DNA of 64,000 nt from assembly GCA_023898765.1 (NCBI GenBank), contig CP060238.1, positions 1,426,001 through 1,490,000 on the forward strand, read 5' to 3'. Position numbers and translations under genes: made by a program. Below are positions 19,421 to 29,050 of this stretch, piece after piece. Position 1 is the first letter of the stretch; the number at the start of each line of letters is the position of its first letter. The notes below the pieces were generated by a model. The model worked only from the letters and a program-made list of their open reading frames with translations, did not search any database and had not been told where the DNA came from. Origin of the DNA: Rhodospirillales bacterium. GTDB lineage: Bacteria; Pseudomonadota; Alphaproteobacteria; Micavibrionales; Micavibrionaceae.

Positions 19421-19612
19421 ATGAGTATAAAGCCGGGATTCAGAGTGACGGAACATTGGGAAGGGGTTGCTCCCATGCCGCATGAGTCGCGCTCTATCGA
19501 CGCGAACAAGTGCAACGGTTCCATTGATAAGGGGGCCGTTTTCCAGCATAGCCAGCGGGGCTACACTGCTGTCAATTCCGGTGGATTGGCCGCACCGCCC
19601 AAAAACGGATAG
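19421..19612 (+). CDS. Possible small leaderless protein, 63 residues
   Basis: I do not recognise this frame and it may not be a gene. It would encode a soluble 63-residue peptide beginning MSIKPGFRVTEHWEGVAPM with a single Cys (NKCNG), a polar middle and a Gly-Pro-rich end. What favours it is a candidate TATAAT promoter placed so that transcription would begin at the ATG. There is no ribosome-binding site in between. It ends just before the convergent pagL-like gene. Confidence 0.35.
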   Translation: MSIKPGFRVTEHWEGVAPMPHESRSIDANKCNGSIDKGAVFQHSQRGYTAVNSGGLAAPPKNG

Positions 19613-19618
19613 TTTTTT

Positions 19619-20173
19619 CTAAAAAATATTATAGCCGCCCCTGCCGCCTCCCAGAGAAGGCAGGCTTCCGGAAAGCGCCGTTCCGATCGGGACATGGTAA
19701 TAAAGATTCAGGATTTCCACGCCCGGGTTTTTGTTGCCGATGGAGGCGTTCGAGATATGCCCGAACGCGACGCCCAGACGCTGTCCCCCGTCAAACTTGT
19801 ATCCCAGCTCCGCCTGCGAGCGAAACTCGATGGCATGGCCCAGATCCTTATCGCTGCTGCCTTGCGCATAAAGCCCTGCGCCAAAACTCGGGGAGAAATA
19901 GATATGGTCCGTGACATCGAGGTCAAGGATAAGGCCGCCGCCGCCCCAGACGGATGCTTCGGAGGTCACTTCGCCGCCGACCCACGGTTTTATTTTCCAA
20001 AACAATTTTACATCCGGGCGGTATTCCAGCCGGAAATCCGCCGCGCCGTCGTCTTTTCCAATGTCGTAATATCCCGCGCCAAGGCTGAGAAGGCTCTGGG
20101 CGTTTGCCGGCAGGGAGATGGCCAGGCAGGCAAGAAGAAAAAGGAAAAAAGAAAACTTTTTTATTCGTATCAC
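19619..20173 (-). CDS. pagL: PagL-like lipid A 3-O-deacylase
   Basis: PagL is an outer-membrane beta-barrel that removes the 3-O-acyl chain from lipid A and so alters its surface properties. The 184-residue protein has a signal peptide (basic start, then FFLFLLACLAISLPANAQS) and a GHISNASIGNKNPGVEIL segment in which His, Ser (+2) and Glu (+14) reproduce the PagL catalytic triad spacing. The start is GTG at 20173, with AAAGGA 9 bases upstream. It lies on the minus strand in the nuoI-nuoJ gap. Presence near lipid A genes elsewhere in the window fits an envelope role. The symbol is by motif, not by search. Confidence 0.8.
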   Translation of the reverse strand: MIRIKKFSFFLFLLACLAISLPANAQSLLSLGAGYYDIGKDDGAADFRLEYRPDVKLFWKIKPWVGGEVTSEASVWGGGGLILDLDVTDHIYFSPSFGAGLYAQGSSDKDLGHAIEFRSQAELGYKFDGGQRLGVAFGHISNASIGNKNPGVEILNLYYHVPIGTALSGSLPSLGGGRGGYNIF

Positions 20174-20290
20174 GGTATCAAATCCTTTGTTTTGGAGCGG
20201 ACGTAAAATATTTCATCGTTTTATGACATAAACATGAAACAAGGGGGACCAAAAAGCAAGGGGAGGGTTTTTGGTTTTTTCAGGTTCGCC

Positions 20291-20695
20291 CTACCTTAAA
20301 TATATTGTAGGGAGGCCCGACTTTCGCCTGCTTGCAGCAGCCACGCCTACAGCCGCTCCAAGGGCGCCGAAAGCAACTCCAAATACAACGTCGGCTATTT
20401 TTTTGAGCGATTGATTTGTTTTTTCATCTTTTTCGTGTTCCTGTTTTATGCACGAGGCTATCCTGGCGTGTTCAATGGATAATGTCGTCCGGCCTTCCGG
20501 CGTTTGAAGGGCGGAAAGGCCCGCCTCCTTTATTTTTATTTCAGGGGCAAGGCACCGTGCCGTATATTGTTCCAGCTTTGGATCGTTTTGTGGATCGGCA
20601 GGCAGACCATCCGGCATGATATACACAAGTCCTGCGGCTAAAGAGGCTCCAAAAATTGCGCCAAGCGCTCCACCTACCCATTGTGCTCTACTCAT
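20291..20695 (-). CDS. Hypothetical protein with two glycine-rich membrane segments
   Basis: No family recognised. The 134-residue protein has an N-terminal glycine-rich membrane helix (WVGGALGAIFGASLAAGLVYI), a soluble middle of about 65 residues with two Cys (YTARCLAPEIK and ARIASCIKQEHEKDE), a second small-residue membrane segment (VVFGVAFGALGAAVGVAAA) and a short basic tail. The two Cys could pair in the periplasm if both ends are in the membrane. It starts at ATG 20695 and lies upstream of pagL on the same strand, 117 bases apart. Confidence 0.6.
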   Translation of the reverse strand: MSRAQWVGGALGAIFGASLAAGLVYIMPDGLPADPQNDPKLEQYTARCLAPEIKIKEAGLSALQTPEGRTTLSIEHARIASCIKQEHEKDEKTNQSLKKIADVVFGVAFGALGAAVGVAAASRRKSGLPTIYLR

Positions 20696-20896
20696 GGTCT
20701 TTTTCCTTTTTTAGGTTTGTTTCCCGGAACCTAACTCAAAAAAATATTATGTCAATATTTTTCTTGGGGAGTTTTCAAGGCGCCGATTTTATGGGGGTTT
20801 TTCCGCGATATTCGTATGCGCGGCCTTGCGCCGCTCTCCCATAAGGATTAAAAGTTAAGGCGTTAAAACTCTAGCGGGATTCCACGTCAAAAAATC

Positions 20897-21493
20897 ATGC
20901 TTCCGGCCCTTGCTTTCTATCTTTTCGCTTTTATGACGCTTTTTGCGGCGGTGATGGTTATTACAACCAGAAATCCCGTGCATGCCGTTCTCTTTCTTGT
21001 GCTGGCCTTTTTTAACGCGGCGGGGCTTTTTGTATTGCTGGGGGCGGAGTTTATCGCGATGATTCTGGTCATCGTCTATGTGGGCGCCGTCGCGGTTTTG
21101 TTCATGTTTGTGGTGATGATGCTCGACATTTCCTTTGCGAATTTACGTGAATGGTCGATGCGCTACGTCCCGACAGGCATTCTGATCGGCGGCCTTTTGC
21201 TCAGTGAACTGGTGGTTTTATACGGCGCGTGGGAATTTGCGCCGGGCGCCGCCCAGGAGGCTGCGGAAACGGACCTTTCCAACACGGAAAGTCTGGGGGC
21301 GCTTCTTTACACGAAATATATCTATGCCTTTCAGGCGTCGGGGTTGATCCTGCTTGTGGCGATGATCGGGGCGATTGTTCTGACGCACCGCCGCCGGTCC
21401 GGCGTGCGCCGTCAGGTTATCGGCGACCAGCAATCGCGCAAGGCAAGCGATGTGCTGGAGGTTAAAAAAGTAACGCCGAGGACGGGGGTCTAA
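20897..21493 (+). CDS. nuoJ: NADH-quinone oxidoreductase subunit J
   Basis: NuoJ is a small membrane subunit next to the quinone site; one helix carries a pi-bulge used in coupling. The 198-residue protein shows five helices with the usual [20 protein letters not shown] near residue 20 and [26 protein letters not shown] near 52. It restarts the nuo operon after the nuoI-nuoJ interruption and overlaps nuoK by one base (TAATG). No strong ribosome-binding site is visible before its ATG. Confidence 0.97.
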   Translation: MLPALAFYLFAFMTLFAAVMVITTRNPVHAVLFLVLAFFNAAGLFVLLGAEFIAMILVIVYVGAVAVLFMFVVMMLDISFANLREWSMRYVPTGILIGGLLLSELVVLYGAWEFAPGAAQEAAETDLSNTESLGALLYTKYIYAFQASGLILLVAMIGAIVLTHRRRSGVRRQVIGDQQSRKASDVLEVKKVTPRTGV

Positions 21494-21819
21494 TGGAAGC
21501 GCTTTTCGAAATTACATTGGCCCATTATCTGGTCCTGGCGGGAGTTCTTTTCACGCTCGGGGTGTTTGGCATTTTCCTGAACCGGAAGAACGTCATTGTG
21601 ATCCTGATGTGTATCGAGCTCATGCTGCTGGCGGTCAATATCAATTTCGTCGCGTTTTCTTCCGGGCTGGCGCTGAACGATCTGACGGGGCAAGTCTTTA
21701 CGATGTTTGTCCTGACGGTGGCCGCTGCGGAGGCGGCGATCGGTCTGGCCATTCTGGTGGTTTTCTTCCGCAACCGCGGCGCGATCGCGGTGGAAGACAT
21801 CTCGATGATGAAGGGGTAG
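21493..21819 (+). CDS. nuoK: NADH-quinone oxidoreductase subunit K
   Basis: NuoK is the MrpC-like proton-pathway subunit. The 108-residue protein has three helices with the key glutamates in [20 protein letters not shown] (Glu near residue 40) and in the third helix [20 protein letters not shown]. Length matches the family at about 100-108. It overlaps nuoJ and is 9 bases ahead of nuoL. Confidence 0.98.
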   Translation: MEALFEITLAHYLVLAGVLFTLGVFGIFLNRKNVIVILMCIELMLLAVNINFVAFSSGLALNDLTGQVFTMFVLTVAAAEAAIGLAILVVFFRNRGAIAVEDISMMKG

Positions 21820-21828
21820 GGTAGTTGC

Positions 21829-23883
21829 ATGGAACAACTGGCCGTATTTTCTCCGCTTTTTGCCTTCCTGCTGGCGTTTTTGTTCGGGAAGAGGATCGGG
21901 GACCGGGGCGCGCAATTTGTAACCTGCTTTGCGATGGTTGTTGCGGCGCTTGCGGCGTGCACTCTGTTTATCGACGTTATCTATGGGCATGAGGGGCACG
22001 GCAATCCGCGCACCATAGAGCTTATGGCCTGGATGTCTTCGGGTGAATTCAAGGTCAACTGGGCGCTGCGCGTGGACCAGCTTTCGGTCGTGATGATGTG
22101 CGTGGTCAATGTCGTCAGCGCCTGCGTGCATGTTTATTCCGTGGGCTATATGAGTCACGATCCCTGCAAGGCGCGGTTCATGTCTTACTTAAGCCTTTTC
22201 ACCTTTGCGATGCTGATGCTGGTCACGGCGGACAACCTGGTGCAGCTTTTCTTTGGCTGGGAAGGGGTGGGGCTGGCCTCTTATCTTTTGATCGGCTTCT
22301 GGAACCACAAGCCAAGCGCGAACGCGGCGGCCATCAAAGCCTTTGTTGTAAACCGGGTCGGGGATTTCGGGCTGGCGCTTGCGGTAATGACGATCTTCTT
22401 CGTGTTCGGCAGCGTTCATTTCGACACAATCTTTGCTGCGGCGCCGGAATACGCGGATACGGAAATGACGTTCTTCGGCTATGCGTTTCACGCGCCAACC
22501 GTGATTTGCCTTCTGCTCTTTATGGGGGCGATGGGGAAATCGGCGCAGCTGGGCCTGCACACATGGCTTCCGGATGCGATGGAAGGGCCGACGCCTGTGT
22601 CCGCTTTGATTCATGCGGCAACGATGGTCACCGCCGGCGTTTTCCTGGTGGCGCGGATGTCGCCGCTTTTTGAATATGCGCCGGTCGCGCTGATGGTGGT
22701 AACGGTGGTTGGCGGGCTGACGGCTTTTGTGGCGGCCACCATCGGTATGACGCAGTTCGATATCAAGCGCGTCATCGCCTATTCCACGATGAGCCAGCTG
22801 GGCTACATGTTTTTTGCGCTCGGCGTATCGGCCTACGGCGCGGCGATTTTTCACCTGATGACCCATGCCTTTTTCAAGGCGCTGCTTTTCCTCGGGGCGG
22901 GCTCCGTTATCCATGCGCTGCATGACGAACAGGACATGCGCAGGATGGGCGGCTTGAGGAAGAAGATACCGGCCACTTACGTGCTGATGTGGATCGGCTC
23001 TCTGGCGCTGTGCGGCATTCCCTTTTTCGCGGGCTATTACTCCAAGGATATCATTCTGGAGGCCGCCTTCGCCGACCATAGCTGGTTTGGCGATTTTGCT
23101 TTCTGGATGGGGATTGGCGCGGCGGTGATGACAGCCTTTTATTCCGGTCGTCTGATCTTCATGACCTTCCACAGCGCCCCGCGGATGGATAAAAAAGTCT
23201 TCGATCACGCGCACGAATCCCCGCCGGTGATCCTCACGCCGTTGATTTTGCTGGCGGTCGGGGCTGTCTTTTCAGGCTTTGTTTTTTATGAAGACTTTGT
23301 CGGCGGCGGTGGGCACAAGGTTCCGGCGCAGGAAACCGAACATCTGGTTGTTATGGAACATGTTGTCGAAGCCCCTGCGCTTGATGAAGATATTCACGGA
23401 CAGGAGATCGGGGAGCGGCAGTTTTGGCAGAAATCGTTATTTGTCCTGCCGCAGAACGATACCGTTGCGGCAGCCCACCATGTGCCGGAATGGGTCAAGA
23501 TCTTTCCGTCCGTCGTCGGGGGCATAGGGCTTGTGCTGGCGTGGATTTTTTACCTGCGCTTTACGTCTTTGCCGTCCGTTTTCATCCGTACATTTAAGCC
23601 GGTCCATATCCTGCTGTTTAACAAATGGTTCTTTGATGAAATTTACGACCGTCTGTTTGTCCGGAGCGCTTTTTGCGTTGGGAAGCTGTTTTCCGGCAGC
23701 GACAAAAATATCGTGGATGCTCTGGGGCCGGACGGCGCGGCGATAACTTCCCAGAAAGCGGCCCGTATGTTAAGCCGCTTTCAGAGCGGGTACGTCTTTC
23801 AGTATGCCTTTGTGATGATGATCGGACTGATTGCGTTTGTAAGCTGGTTTTTCTTTAAATCCATGGCGGGGCAGGGAGGATGA
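21829..23883 (+). CDS. nuoL: NADH-quinone oxidoreductase subunit L
   Basis: NuoL is the distal antiporter-like proton pump of complex I, with the long lateral helix. The 684-residue protein carries VQLFFGWEGVGLASYLLIGF near residue 139, HTWLPDAMEGPTPVSALIHA near 244 and FHLMTHAFFKALLFLGAGSVIHA near 342. The C-terminal third contains a loop of about 75 residues rich in His and acidic residues (HKVPAQETEHLVVMEHVVEA) before the lateral helix, as in many alphaproteobacteria. It is followed by the MNT-HEPN pair instead of directly by nuoM. Confidence 0.98.
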   Translation: MEQLAVFSPLFAFLLAFLFGKRIGDRGAQFVTCFAMVVAALAACTLFIDVIYGHEGHGNPRTIELMAWMSSGEFKVNWALRVDQLSVVMMCVVNVVSACVHVYSVGYMSHDPCKARFMSYLSLFTFAMLMLVTADNLVQLFFGWEGVGLASYLLIGFWNHKPSANAAAIKAFVVNRVGDFGLALAVMTIFFVFGSVHFDTIFAAAPEYADTEMTFFGYAFHAPTVICLLLFMGAMGKSAQLGLHTWLPDAMEGPTPVSALIHAATMVTAGVFLVARMSPLFEYAPVALMVVTVVGGLTAFVAATIGMTQFDIKRVIAYSTMSQLGYMFFALGVSAYGAAIFHLMTHAFFKALLFLGAGSVIHALHDEQDMRRMGGLRKKIPATYVLMWIGSLALCGIPFFAGYYSKDIILEAAFADHSWFGDFAFWMGIGAAVMTAFYSGRLIFMTFHSAPRMDKKVFDHAHESPPVILTPLILLAVGAVFSGFVFYEDFVGGGGHKVPAQETEHLVVMEHVVEAPALDEDIHGQEIGERQFWQKSLFVLPQNDTVAAAHHVPEWVKIFPSVVGGIGLVLAWIFYLRFTSLPSVFIRTFKPVHILLFNKWFFDEIYDRLFVRSAFCVGKLFSGSDKNIVDALGPDGAAITSQKAARMLSRFQSGYVFQYAFVMMIGLIAFVSWFFFKSMAGQGG

Positions 23884-23931
23884 AATCTTTTTCGGTTAAA
23901 CCTTGTCAGAGCGGTTCTTTGGTAAAACCAG

Positions 23932-24222
23932 ATGAATAAAAGCGAACAAATACTGGCCGATTTGCGGGCGCTGAAACCGCGCTTTAGGGAGATGAACATC
24001 AAGCGCCTGCGCGTTTTCGGCTCCGTTGCACGCGGGGAGGCGGACGAAAATAGCGATCTGGACCTGATCGTGGATTTTTACAAAACGCCGGGCTTGATTG
24101 CTTTTTCGGGCATGCAGCTTGATTTGCAAAATGAGCTCGGTGTAAAAGTGGATTTGGTAACAGAGAGAGGGCTGCATCCTGCTTTGAAGGAGAATATTCT
24201 TGAAGAGGCGCGGGATGTCTGA
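23932..24222 (+). CDS. MNT-type nucleotidyltransferase, antitoxin of an MNT-HEPN pair
   Basis: The 96-residue protein is a minimal nucleotidyltransferase. It has LRVFGSVARGEADENSDLDL near residue 25, giving the GS-X10-DxD signature, and a later Asp in LGVKVDLVTERGL. In studied MNT-HEPN systems this partner adds AMP units to the HEPN toxin and so silences it. The gene starts 49 bases after the nuoL stop and overlaps the HEPN gene by 8 bases. The location inside the complex I operon is not typical. Confidence 0.9.
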   Translation: MNKSEQILADLRALKPRFREMNIKRLRVFGSVARGEADENSDLDLIVDFYKTPGLIAFSGMQLDLQNELGVKVDLVTERGLHPALKENILEEARDV

Positions 24223-24565
24223 AAACCTGAAGTGGCGGTTCAAAATAAAGGACATTCTGGTTGCCGCAGAGCAGATAGAATCGTCCATTTCGGATCACGA
24301 TTCCGCATCCTCCTTGCATGAAGACTGGGAAAGTTTCAGGGCCGTTGAACGAAACATCCAGATTATAGCTGAAGCGGTGAAGGGTATTCCCCCTGAGGTT
24401 AAGGAAGAATATGGGAAGATTGCGTGGCAAAAAATTGTCAATATGAGGAATTTTGTTGTTCATCAATATAATATGGTTGACGATCAACTTGTATGGGAGG
24501 CCGTTCGAGAGGAACTGCCGAAAGTAGCGGAAGAATTAAAAAAGATCCTGAAACGCCATGGCTGA
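24215..24565 (+). CDS. HEPN (DUF86) ribonuclease toxin of an MNT-HEPN pair
   Basis: The 116-residue protein is a DUF86/HEPN domain: helical, with [18 protein letters not shown] near residue 45 and the active-site motif RNFVVHQY near 80, fitting R-x4-H and the trailing Tyr that is AMPylated in the known systems. HEPN toxins cleave RNA. I chose the ATG at 24215 over a TTG 15 bases earlier. It overlaps both its upstream antitoxin gene (8 bases) and its downstream neighbour nuoM (8 bases), so all three are translationally linked. The active-site residues are intact. Confidence 0.9.
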   Translation: MSENLKWRFKIKDILVAAEQIESSISDHDSASSLHEDWESFRAVERNIQIIAEAVKGIPPEVKEEYGKIAWQKIVNMRNFVVHQYNMVDDQLVWEAVREELPKVAEELKKILKRHG

Positions 24566-26084
24566 TTTACCCGTTTTATCGTTGCTGACCTTCCTGCCGC
24601 TCATCGGGGCGCTTTTTATTCTTGCCATTCGCGGAAGAAAAGAAATTGCGGAACGCAATGCGCGCTGTGTCGCGCTTTACACGTCCGTTTTTACCTTTGC
24701 ATTGTCGACTTATATGGCGATGCAGTTCGATGGGGCTTCCGCCGAATTTCAGTTTGTTGAAAACGTGCCGTGGTTTCCCGCGCTCGGGATTTCCTATCAT
24801 ATGGGGATCGACGGGATTTCGCTGTTCTTTATCCTGCTGTCCACCTTCCTGACGCCTGTTTGCATTCTGGCAAGCTGGAAAAGCATTACCTCGCGCGTGA
24901 AGGAATTTATGGTCGCCTTTCTGGTGCTGGAAACCTTCATGGTGGGAACCTTTTCCGCGCTTGATTCCGTCCTGTTCTACGTCTTTTTCGAAGGCGTCCT
25001 GATTCCGATGTTCCTCATTATCGGCGTGTGGGGCGGCCCGAGACGGGTTTATTCGGCGTTCAAGTTTTTTCTCTATACCCTGCTGGGATCTGTCTTGATG
25101 CTGGTGGCCCTGCTGGCGCTTTATTCCCAGACGGGGACGACGGACATTCCGGCGCTCATGGAAGCCCCGCTGCCGCGGGATTGGCAACTCTGGCTGTGGC
25201 TGGCGTTTTTTGCCAGCTTCGCGGTGAAGATGCCGATGTGGCCCGTCCACACATGGCTGCCGGACGCCCATGTGGAGGCGCCGACGGCAGGCTCCGTCAT
25301 TCTGGCGGGCGTCTTGCTGAAAATGGGCGGATACGGGTTCCTGCGTTTTTCTTTGCCCATGTTCCCGGAAGCCAGCGAGTTTTTTGCGCCGATGGTTTTT
25401 GCGCTGTCCATTGTCGCCATTATCTACACGTCTTTGGTGGCTTTGGTGCAGGAGGACATGAAAAAGCTGATCGCTTATTCATCTGTGGCGCATATGGGGT
25501 TCGTGACTCTGGGGATTTTTACGGCCACGACGCAGGGGATCGAAGGCGGGATATTCCAGATGATTTCTCACGGGGTTATTTCCGCCGCGCTCTTTTTATG
25601 CGTCGGCGTTGTGTACGACCGCCTGCATACCCGCGAAATCGCCCGTTATGGCGCGCTTGTGAGGAACATGCCCAAATATGCTACGGTCTTCATGCTCTTT
25701 ACGCTGGGGTCTGTGGGATTGCCGGGGACCTCCGGTTTTGTCGGTGAATTTTTGACGCTTCTGGGTGCGTTTCAGATCAGTACGATAACGGCAGCACTTG
25801 CAACGACCGGGGTGGTCCTTGGCGCGGCCTATATGCTGCGGCTTTACGCCCGGATTTTTTATGGCGAACAGAAAAACAAGGATGCGGCGGCGATGGCGGA
25901 TCTGGATCAGCGCGAATTTTTCTTCTTCATTCCGTTGGTGGTTCTTGTTTTATGGCTCGGAATTGCCCCGGGGGTTGTGATGGATAAAATTTCTCCTTCC
26001 GTCGAGAAGCTGCGGAATCAATATGTGAGCGCTCTGGCGCAGGTCGAAGCGGAACATGGGCAGGAGACGCAGATACATGAGTGA
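24558..26084 (+). CDS. nuoM: NADH-quinone oxidoreductase subunit M
   Basis: NuoM is the middle antiporter-like proton pump of complex I. The 508-residue protein has [19 protein letters not shown] near residue 76, [20 protein letters not shown] near 137 with the coupling Glu, [20 protein letters not shown] near 228 and [19 protein letters not shown] near 300. The ATG at 24558 lies inside the end of the HEPN toxin gene, with an AAGAT...GAAACG stretch as its ribosome-binding region. Its start thus depends on sequence that belongs to the inserted pair. Confidence 0.98.
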   Translation: MADLPVLSLLTFLPLIGALFILAIRGRKEIAERNARCVALYTSVFTFALSTYMAMQFDGASAEFQFVENVPWFPALGISYHMGIDGISLFFILLSTFLTPVCILASWKSITSRVKEFMVAFLVLETFMVGTFSALDSVLFYVFFEGVLIPMFLIIGVWGGPRRVYSAFKFFLYTLLGSVLMLVALLALYSQTGTTDIPALMEAPLPRDWQLWLWLAFFASFAVKMPMWPVHTWLPDAHVEAPTAGSVILAGVLLKMGGYGFLRFSLPMFPEASEFFAPMVFALSIVAIIYTSLVALVQEDMKKLIAYSSVAHMGFVTLGIFTATTQGIEGGIFQMISHGVISAALFLCVGVVYDRLHTREIARYGALVRNMPKYATVFMLFTLGSVGLPGTSGFVGEFLTLLGAFQISTITAALATTGVVLGAAYMLRLYARIFYGEQKNKDAAAMADLDQREFFFFIPLVVLVLWLGIAPGVVMDKISPSVEKLRNQYVSALAQVEAEHGQETQIHE

Positions 26085-27519
26085 TTTTTCCTTTGCAATG
26101 TTGGAGCCGATGCTGCCGGAATTGTTTCTGGCCGTGGCGGGGATGGCCCTGCTGATTATCGGTGTGTTTCGCGGCAATCAGGCAACGGCGTTTATTTCAT
26201 GGTTTACGGTGGGCGCATTCATTGTAACCGCGCTTATCCTGACGGGAATAAACTGGAATGCGGCAAGCCTGTTTGACGGCATGTTCGTCATGGACCGGTT
26301 TGCCGGCTTTATGAAGATTCTTGTTCTGGGCGGATTGATCGCTTCTGTGGCCTTGGCCGTGCAGCCGCTTTATCAGGACCATATGGCCCGTTTCGAGTAT
26401 CCCGTTCTGGTTTTGTTTGCGGGCCTTGGCATGATGATGATGATCTCGGCGGGAGATTTCCTGTCGCTTTATGTCGGGCTGGAGCTTCAGTCCTTAAGCC
26501 TCTACGTCCTTGCGGCCATCCGGCGGGACCACGTCAAGTCGGCGGAAGCGGGGGTCAAATATTTTGTGCTGGGGGCGATGGCCTCGGGCTTTTTGCTCTT
26601 CGGGATTTCGCTGATTTACGGTTACAGCGGCACCACGAATTTCGCGGCCGTTTCCGGCCTTTTATCCGGCGGCGATCTGGCTTTGGGGCCGCTGGTCGGG
26701 ATGGTTTTTGTTCTGGCGGGGATCGCCTTCAAGGTTTCTGCCGTGCCGTTCCATATGTGGACGCCGGATGTGTATGAAGGCGCGCCAACGCCGGTGACAG
26801 CCCTTTTTGCAATCGTGCCGAAGGTTGCGGCGATGGCGCTTCTGGCCCGTTTACTGCTGGAGGCTTTTCCCGGGGCGCAGGAACACTGGATGCAGATGGT
26901 CTGGATATTGTCGGCGGCGTCCATGGCGCTCGGGGCCTTTGCGGGGATCGCCCAGGAAAACATCAAGCGCCTGATGGCGTACAGCTCTATCGGGAATATG
27001 GGATATGCGCTGATCGGACTGGTGGTCGGCACGCATGGCGGCGTCGGCTCCATGATCGTTTACATGACGATCTATATGGCGATGAGCGCGGGCGTGTTTG
27101 CCATTATCCTGTGCATGCGCCGTAACGGGCAGGCGTTGCAGAACATTTCCGATCTTGCGGGTCTGTCGCACAATGCCCCTTTAATGGCTTACGGGCTGGC
27201 GATCCTGATGTTCTCGATGAGCGGTATTCCGCCGATGGCCGGATTTTTTGGGAAATTGATGATTTTTGAGGCGGCGGTGTCTTCCGGTTTTTATGTTCTG
27301 GCCGTTTTCGGGGTGCTGACCTCTGTCGTGGCGGCCTATTACTATTTGCGCATTATCAAGGTGATGTTCTTTGACAAAGCCGCAGACAAATTCGACGGGG
27401 AAAGCGGTTTTGCAAACCGGGCCGTCACCATTGTCTCCATCCTCTTTATTCTGGGATTTGTTTTCCGGCCTTCGGTCCTTGTTGAAAGCGGCGTCATCGC
27501 AGCCATGTCCTTGTTTTAG
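26077..27519 (+). CDS. nuoN: NADH-quinone oxidoreductase subunit N
   Basis: NuoN is the third antiporter-like subunit, next to NuoK. The 480-residue protein has [20 protein letters not shown] near residue 129 with the coupling Glu, [20 protein letters not shown] near 216 and [20 protein letters not shown] near 297. The ATG at 26077 overlaps the nuoM stop by 8 bases, and this start matches the family better than one 21 bases upstream. It closes the nuo operon and is followed without a gap by birA, as in many alphaproteobacteria. Confidence 0.97.
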   Translation: MSDFSFAMLEPMLPELFLAVAGMALLIIGVFRGNQATAFISWFTVGAFIVTALILTGINWNAASLFDGMFVMDRFAGFMKILVLGGLIASVALAVQPLYQDHMARFEYPVLVLFAGLGMMMMISAGDFLSLYVGLELQSLSLYVLAAIRRDHVKSAEAGVKYFVLGAMASGFLLFGISLIYGYSGTTNFAAVSGLLSGGDLALGPLVGMVFVLAGIAFKVSAVPFHMWTPDVYEGAPTPVTALFAIVPKVAAMALLARLLLEAFPGAQEHWMQMVWILSAASMALGAFAGIAQENIKRLMAYSSIGNMGYALIGLVVGTHGGVGSMIVYMTIYMAMSAGVFAIILCMRRNGQALQNISDLAGLSHNAPLMAYGLAILMFSMSGIPPMAGFFGKLMIFEAAVSSGFYVLAVFGVLTSVVAAYYYLRIIKVMFFDKAADKFDGESGFANRAVTIVSILFILGFVFRPSVLVESGVIAAMSLF

Positions 27520-27520
27520 G

Positions 27521-28255
27521 ATGGGGATTGACTGGCGCGTAAATGTTGTCGGCAGCGCTTCCAGCACACAGGATCTTGCGCAGGACGCTGCGGAAGCGGG
27601 CACGGCGGAAGGTTATGTCATTCAGGCGCTCCAGCAAACGGCCGGACGGGGCCGCCACGGCAATGACTGGCTCTCTCCCATGGGGAATCTGTATTTGTCT
27701 TTCGTCCTGCGGCCCGAACGTCTTGCGCCCGGCCATGCGGGGCAGCTTGCTTTTGTGACGGCGGTGGCGCTTTCCGATGCGATGGGGGCCTATTTGGACC
27801 CTGAAAGACACTGCAAGACCTTGAAATGGCCCAACGATATCCTGGTTGATGGTTTAAAAATCTCCGGCATCCTTTTGGAATCAAACATAAAAAACGATTC
27901 TGAAATAGAATATCTGGTAGTGGGCGTCGGGGTGAATGTTTTCGCGCCGCCGGAGGGCGCCGCCGGTCTGGATGCCCTCAAGGAAAAACCCGTCTATGTA
28001 AATGTTTTTCGGGACGATTTTCTGGCGTGCTTTGCCGAATCTTACGGGCTTTGGCGGGAAAAAGGGTTTGCGCCCATCCGTGAAGAGTGGTTAAAACAGG
28101 CACATGGTTTGAACGGCCCGATGTCCGTTCGTTTCCCGGAGGTTTCCTATAGCGGGATTTTTGACGGGCTGGATGAAAGCGGGGCGTTGCTGCTGGATCA
28201 GGAAGGCCGGACACGAACCTTTACCGCCGGGGAAGTCTATTTTGGAAATGTGTAG
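27521..28255 (+). CDS. birA: Biotin-[acetyl-CoA-carboxylase] ligase, enzyme-only form
   Basis: This enzyme activates biotin with ATP and attaches it to the biotin carrier protein of acetyl-CoA carboxylase. The 244-residue protein has the biotin loop QTAGRGRHGNDWLSP near residue 40 and KWPNDILVDGLKISGILLE near 105. It lacks the N-terminal HTH domain of the E. coli BirA repressor, so it is not expected to regulate biotin genes. The start at 27521 lies one base after the nuoN stop. A longer reading frame upstream overlaps nuoN and has no support. The next gene, coaX, begins directly at its stop codon. Confidence 0.93.
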   Translation: MGIDWRVNVVGSASSTQDLAQDAAEAGTAEGYVIQALQQTAGRGRHGNDWLSPMGNLYLSFVLRPERLAPGHAGQLAFVTAVALSDAMGAYLDPERHCKTLKWPNDILVDGLKISGILLESNIKNDSEIEYLVVGVGVNVFAPPEGAAGLDALKEKPVYVNVFRDDFLACFAESYGLWREKGFAPIREEWLKQAHGLNGPMSVRFPEVSYSGIFDGLDESGALLLDQEGRTRTFTAGEVYFGNV

Positions 28256-29050
28256 ATGCTGATTGCCATTGATGCCGGAAATACGAATATTGTCTTTGCT
28301 GTCTGGGATGGCGAAACCTTTGTGCGTTCCTGGCGCTGTAAAACCGAAGGCGGGCGCACGGCGGATGAATACGCCTCCTGGCTCTACCAGCTTTTTGAAG
28401 CGGCGGGCCTGTCTTTTTCAGATATCACGGCCGCAATTATTTCTTCCGTTGTCCCGGATGCCAATTACAATTTGCGCGTGCTGTGCGAAACGGCCTTTCA
28501 CTGCCGCGCCGCGCTTGTCGGAAGCGATTCCTTAACTCTGGGGCTGGACATTAAAACGGACAAGCCGGAAGAGGTCGGGGCCGACCGTCTTGTGAACGCC
28601 GTGGCGGTGGCGGCCTGTTATCAAACCCCTGCCATTGTCGTCGATTTTGGCACGGCGACCACCTTTGACGTCATTGACGGCAGCGGCGCGTATCTTGGCG
28701 GCGCGATTGCGCCGGGGGTCAATTTGTCGCTGGAGGCCCTGCACGGGGCGGCGGCGAAGCTTCCTAAAATCAGCATCGAAAAACCGGACGCGGCGATCGG
28801 GAAAGAAACCGTAAGCGCGATGCGCTCCGGTATCTACTGGGGCTATATCGGTCTGGTCGAAGGCATGATAAAACGCCTTTCCGGGGAAGTGGGCCAGGAC
28901 GTTTTTGTCATCGCAACAGGCGGCCTTGCCGCTCTTTTTGCCAAGGGGACAAAAGCCATTCATGCGACGGATGAAAATTTAACTCTGAAGGGCCTTGTTC
29001 ATATTTACAACCGGAACAAAAGCTTTGACACGGACACAGAGGCGGCCTGA
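28256..29050 (+). CDS. coaX: Type III pantothenate kinase CoaX
   Basis: CoaX phosphorylates pantothenate in the first step of coenzyme A synthesis. It belongs to the ASKHA superfamily and is not inhibited by CoA. The 264-residue protein has the phosphate motif DAGNTNIVFAVWDG at the start, EVGADRLVNAVAV near residue 108, VVDFGTATTFDVIDG near 128 and GGAIAPGVNLSLEAL near 148. Length is normal. It starts immediately after birA and overlaps rnj by one base. Confidence 0.97.
   Translation: MLIAIDAGNTNIVFAVWDGETFVRSWRCKTEGGRTADEYASWLYQLFEAAGLSFSDITAAIISSVVPDANYNLRVLCETAFHCRAALVGSDSLTLGLDIKTDKPEEVGADRLVNAVAVAACYQTPAIVVDFGTATTFDVIDGSGAYLGGAIAPGVNLSLEALHGAAAKLPKISIEKPDAAIGKETVSAMRSGIYWGYIGLVEGMIKRLSGEVGQDVFVIATGGLAALFAKGTKAIHATDENLTLKGLVHIYNRNKSFDTDTEAA

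Noticed and set aside
20248..20280. Hairpin ACCAAAAA...TTTTTGGT with a T-run on the plus strand
   Set aside because: It looks like a terminator, but the neighbouring genes are on the minus strand and no plus-strand transcript ends here. The A/T-only part of the stem is weak.
27371..27520. Upstream extension of birA by 50 codons
   Set aside because: It overlaps nuoN in another frame. The ATG one base after the nuoN stop gives the normal enzyme length.
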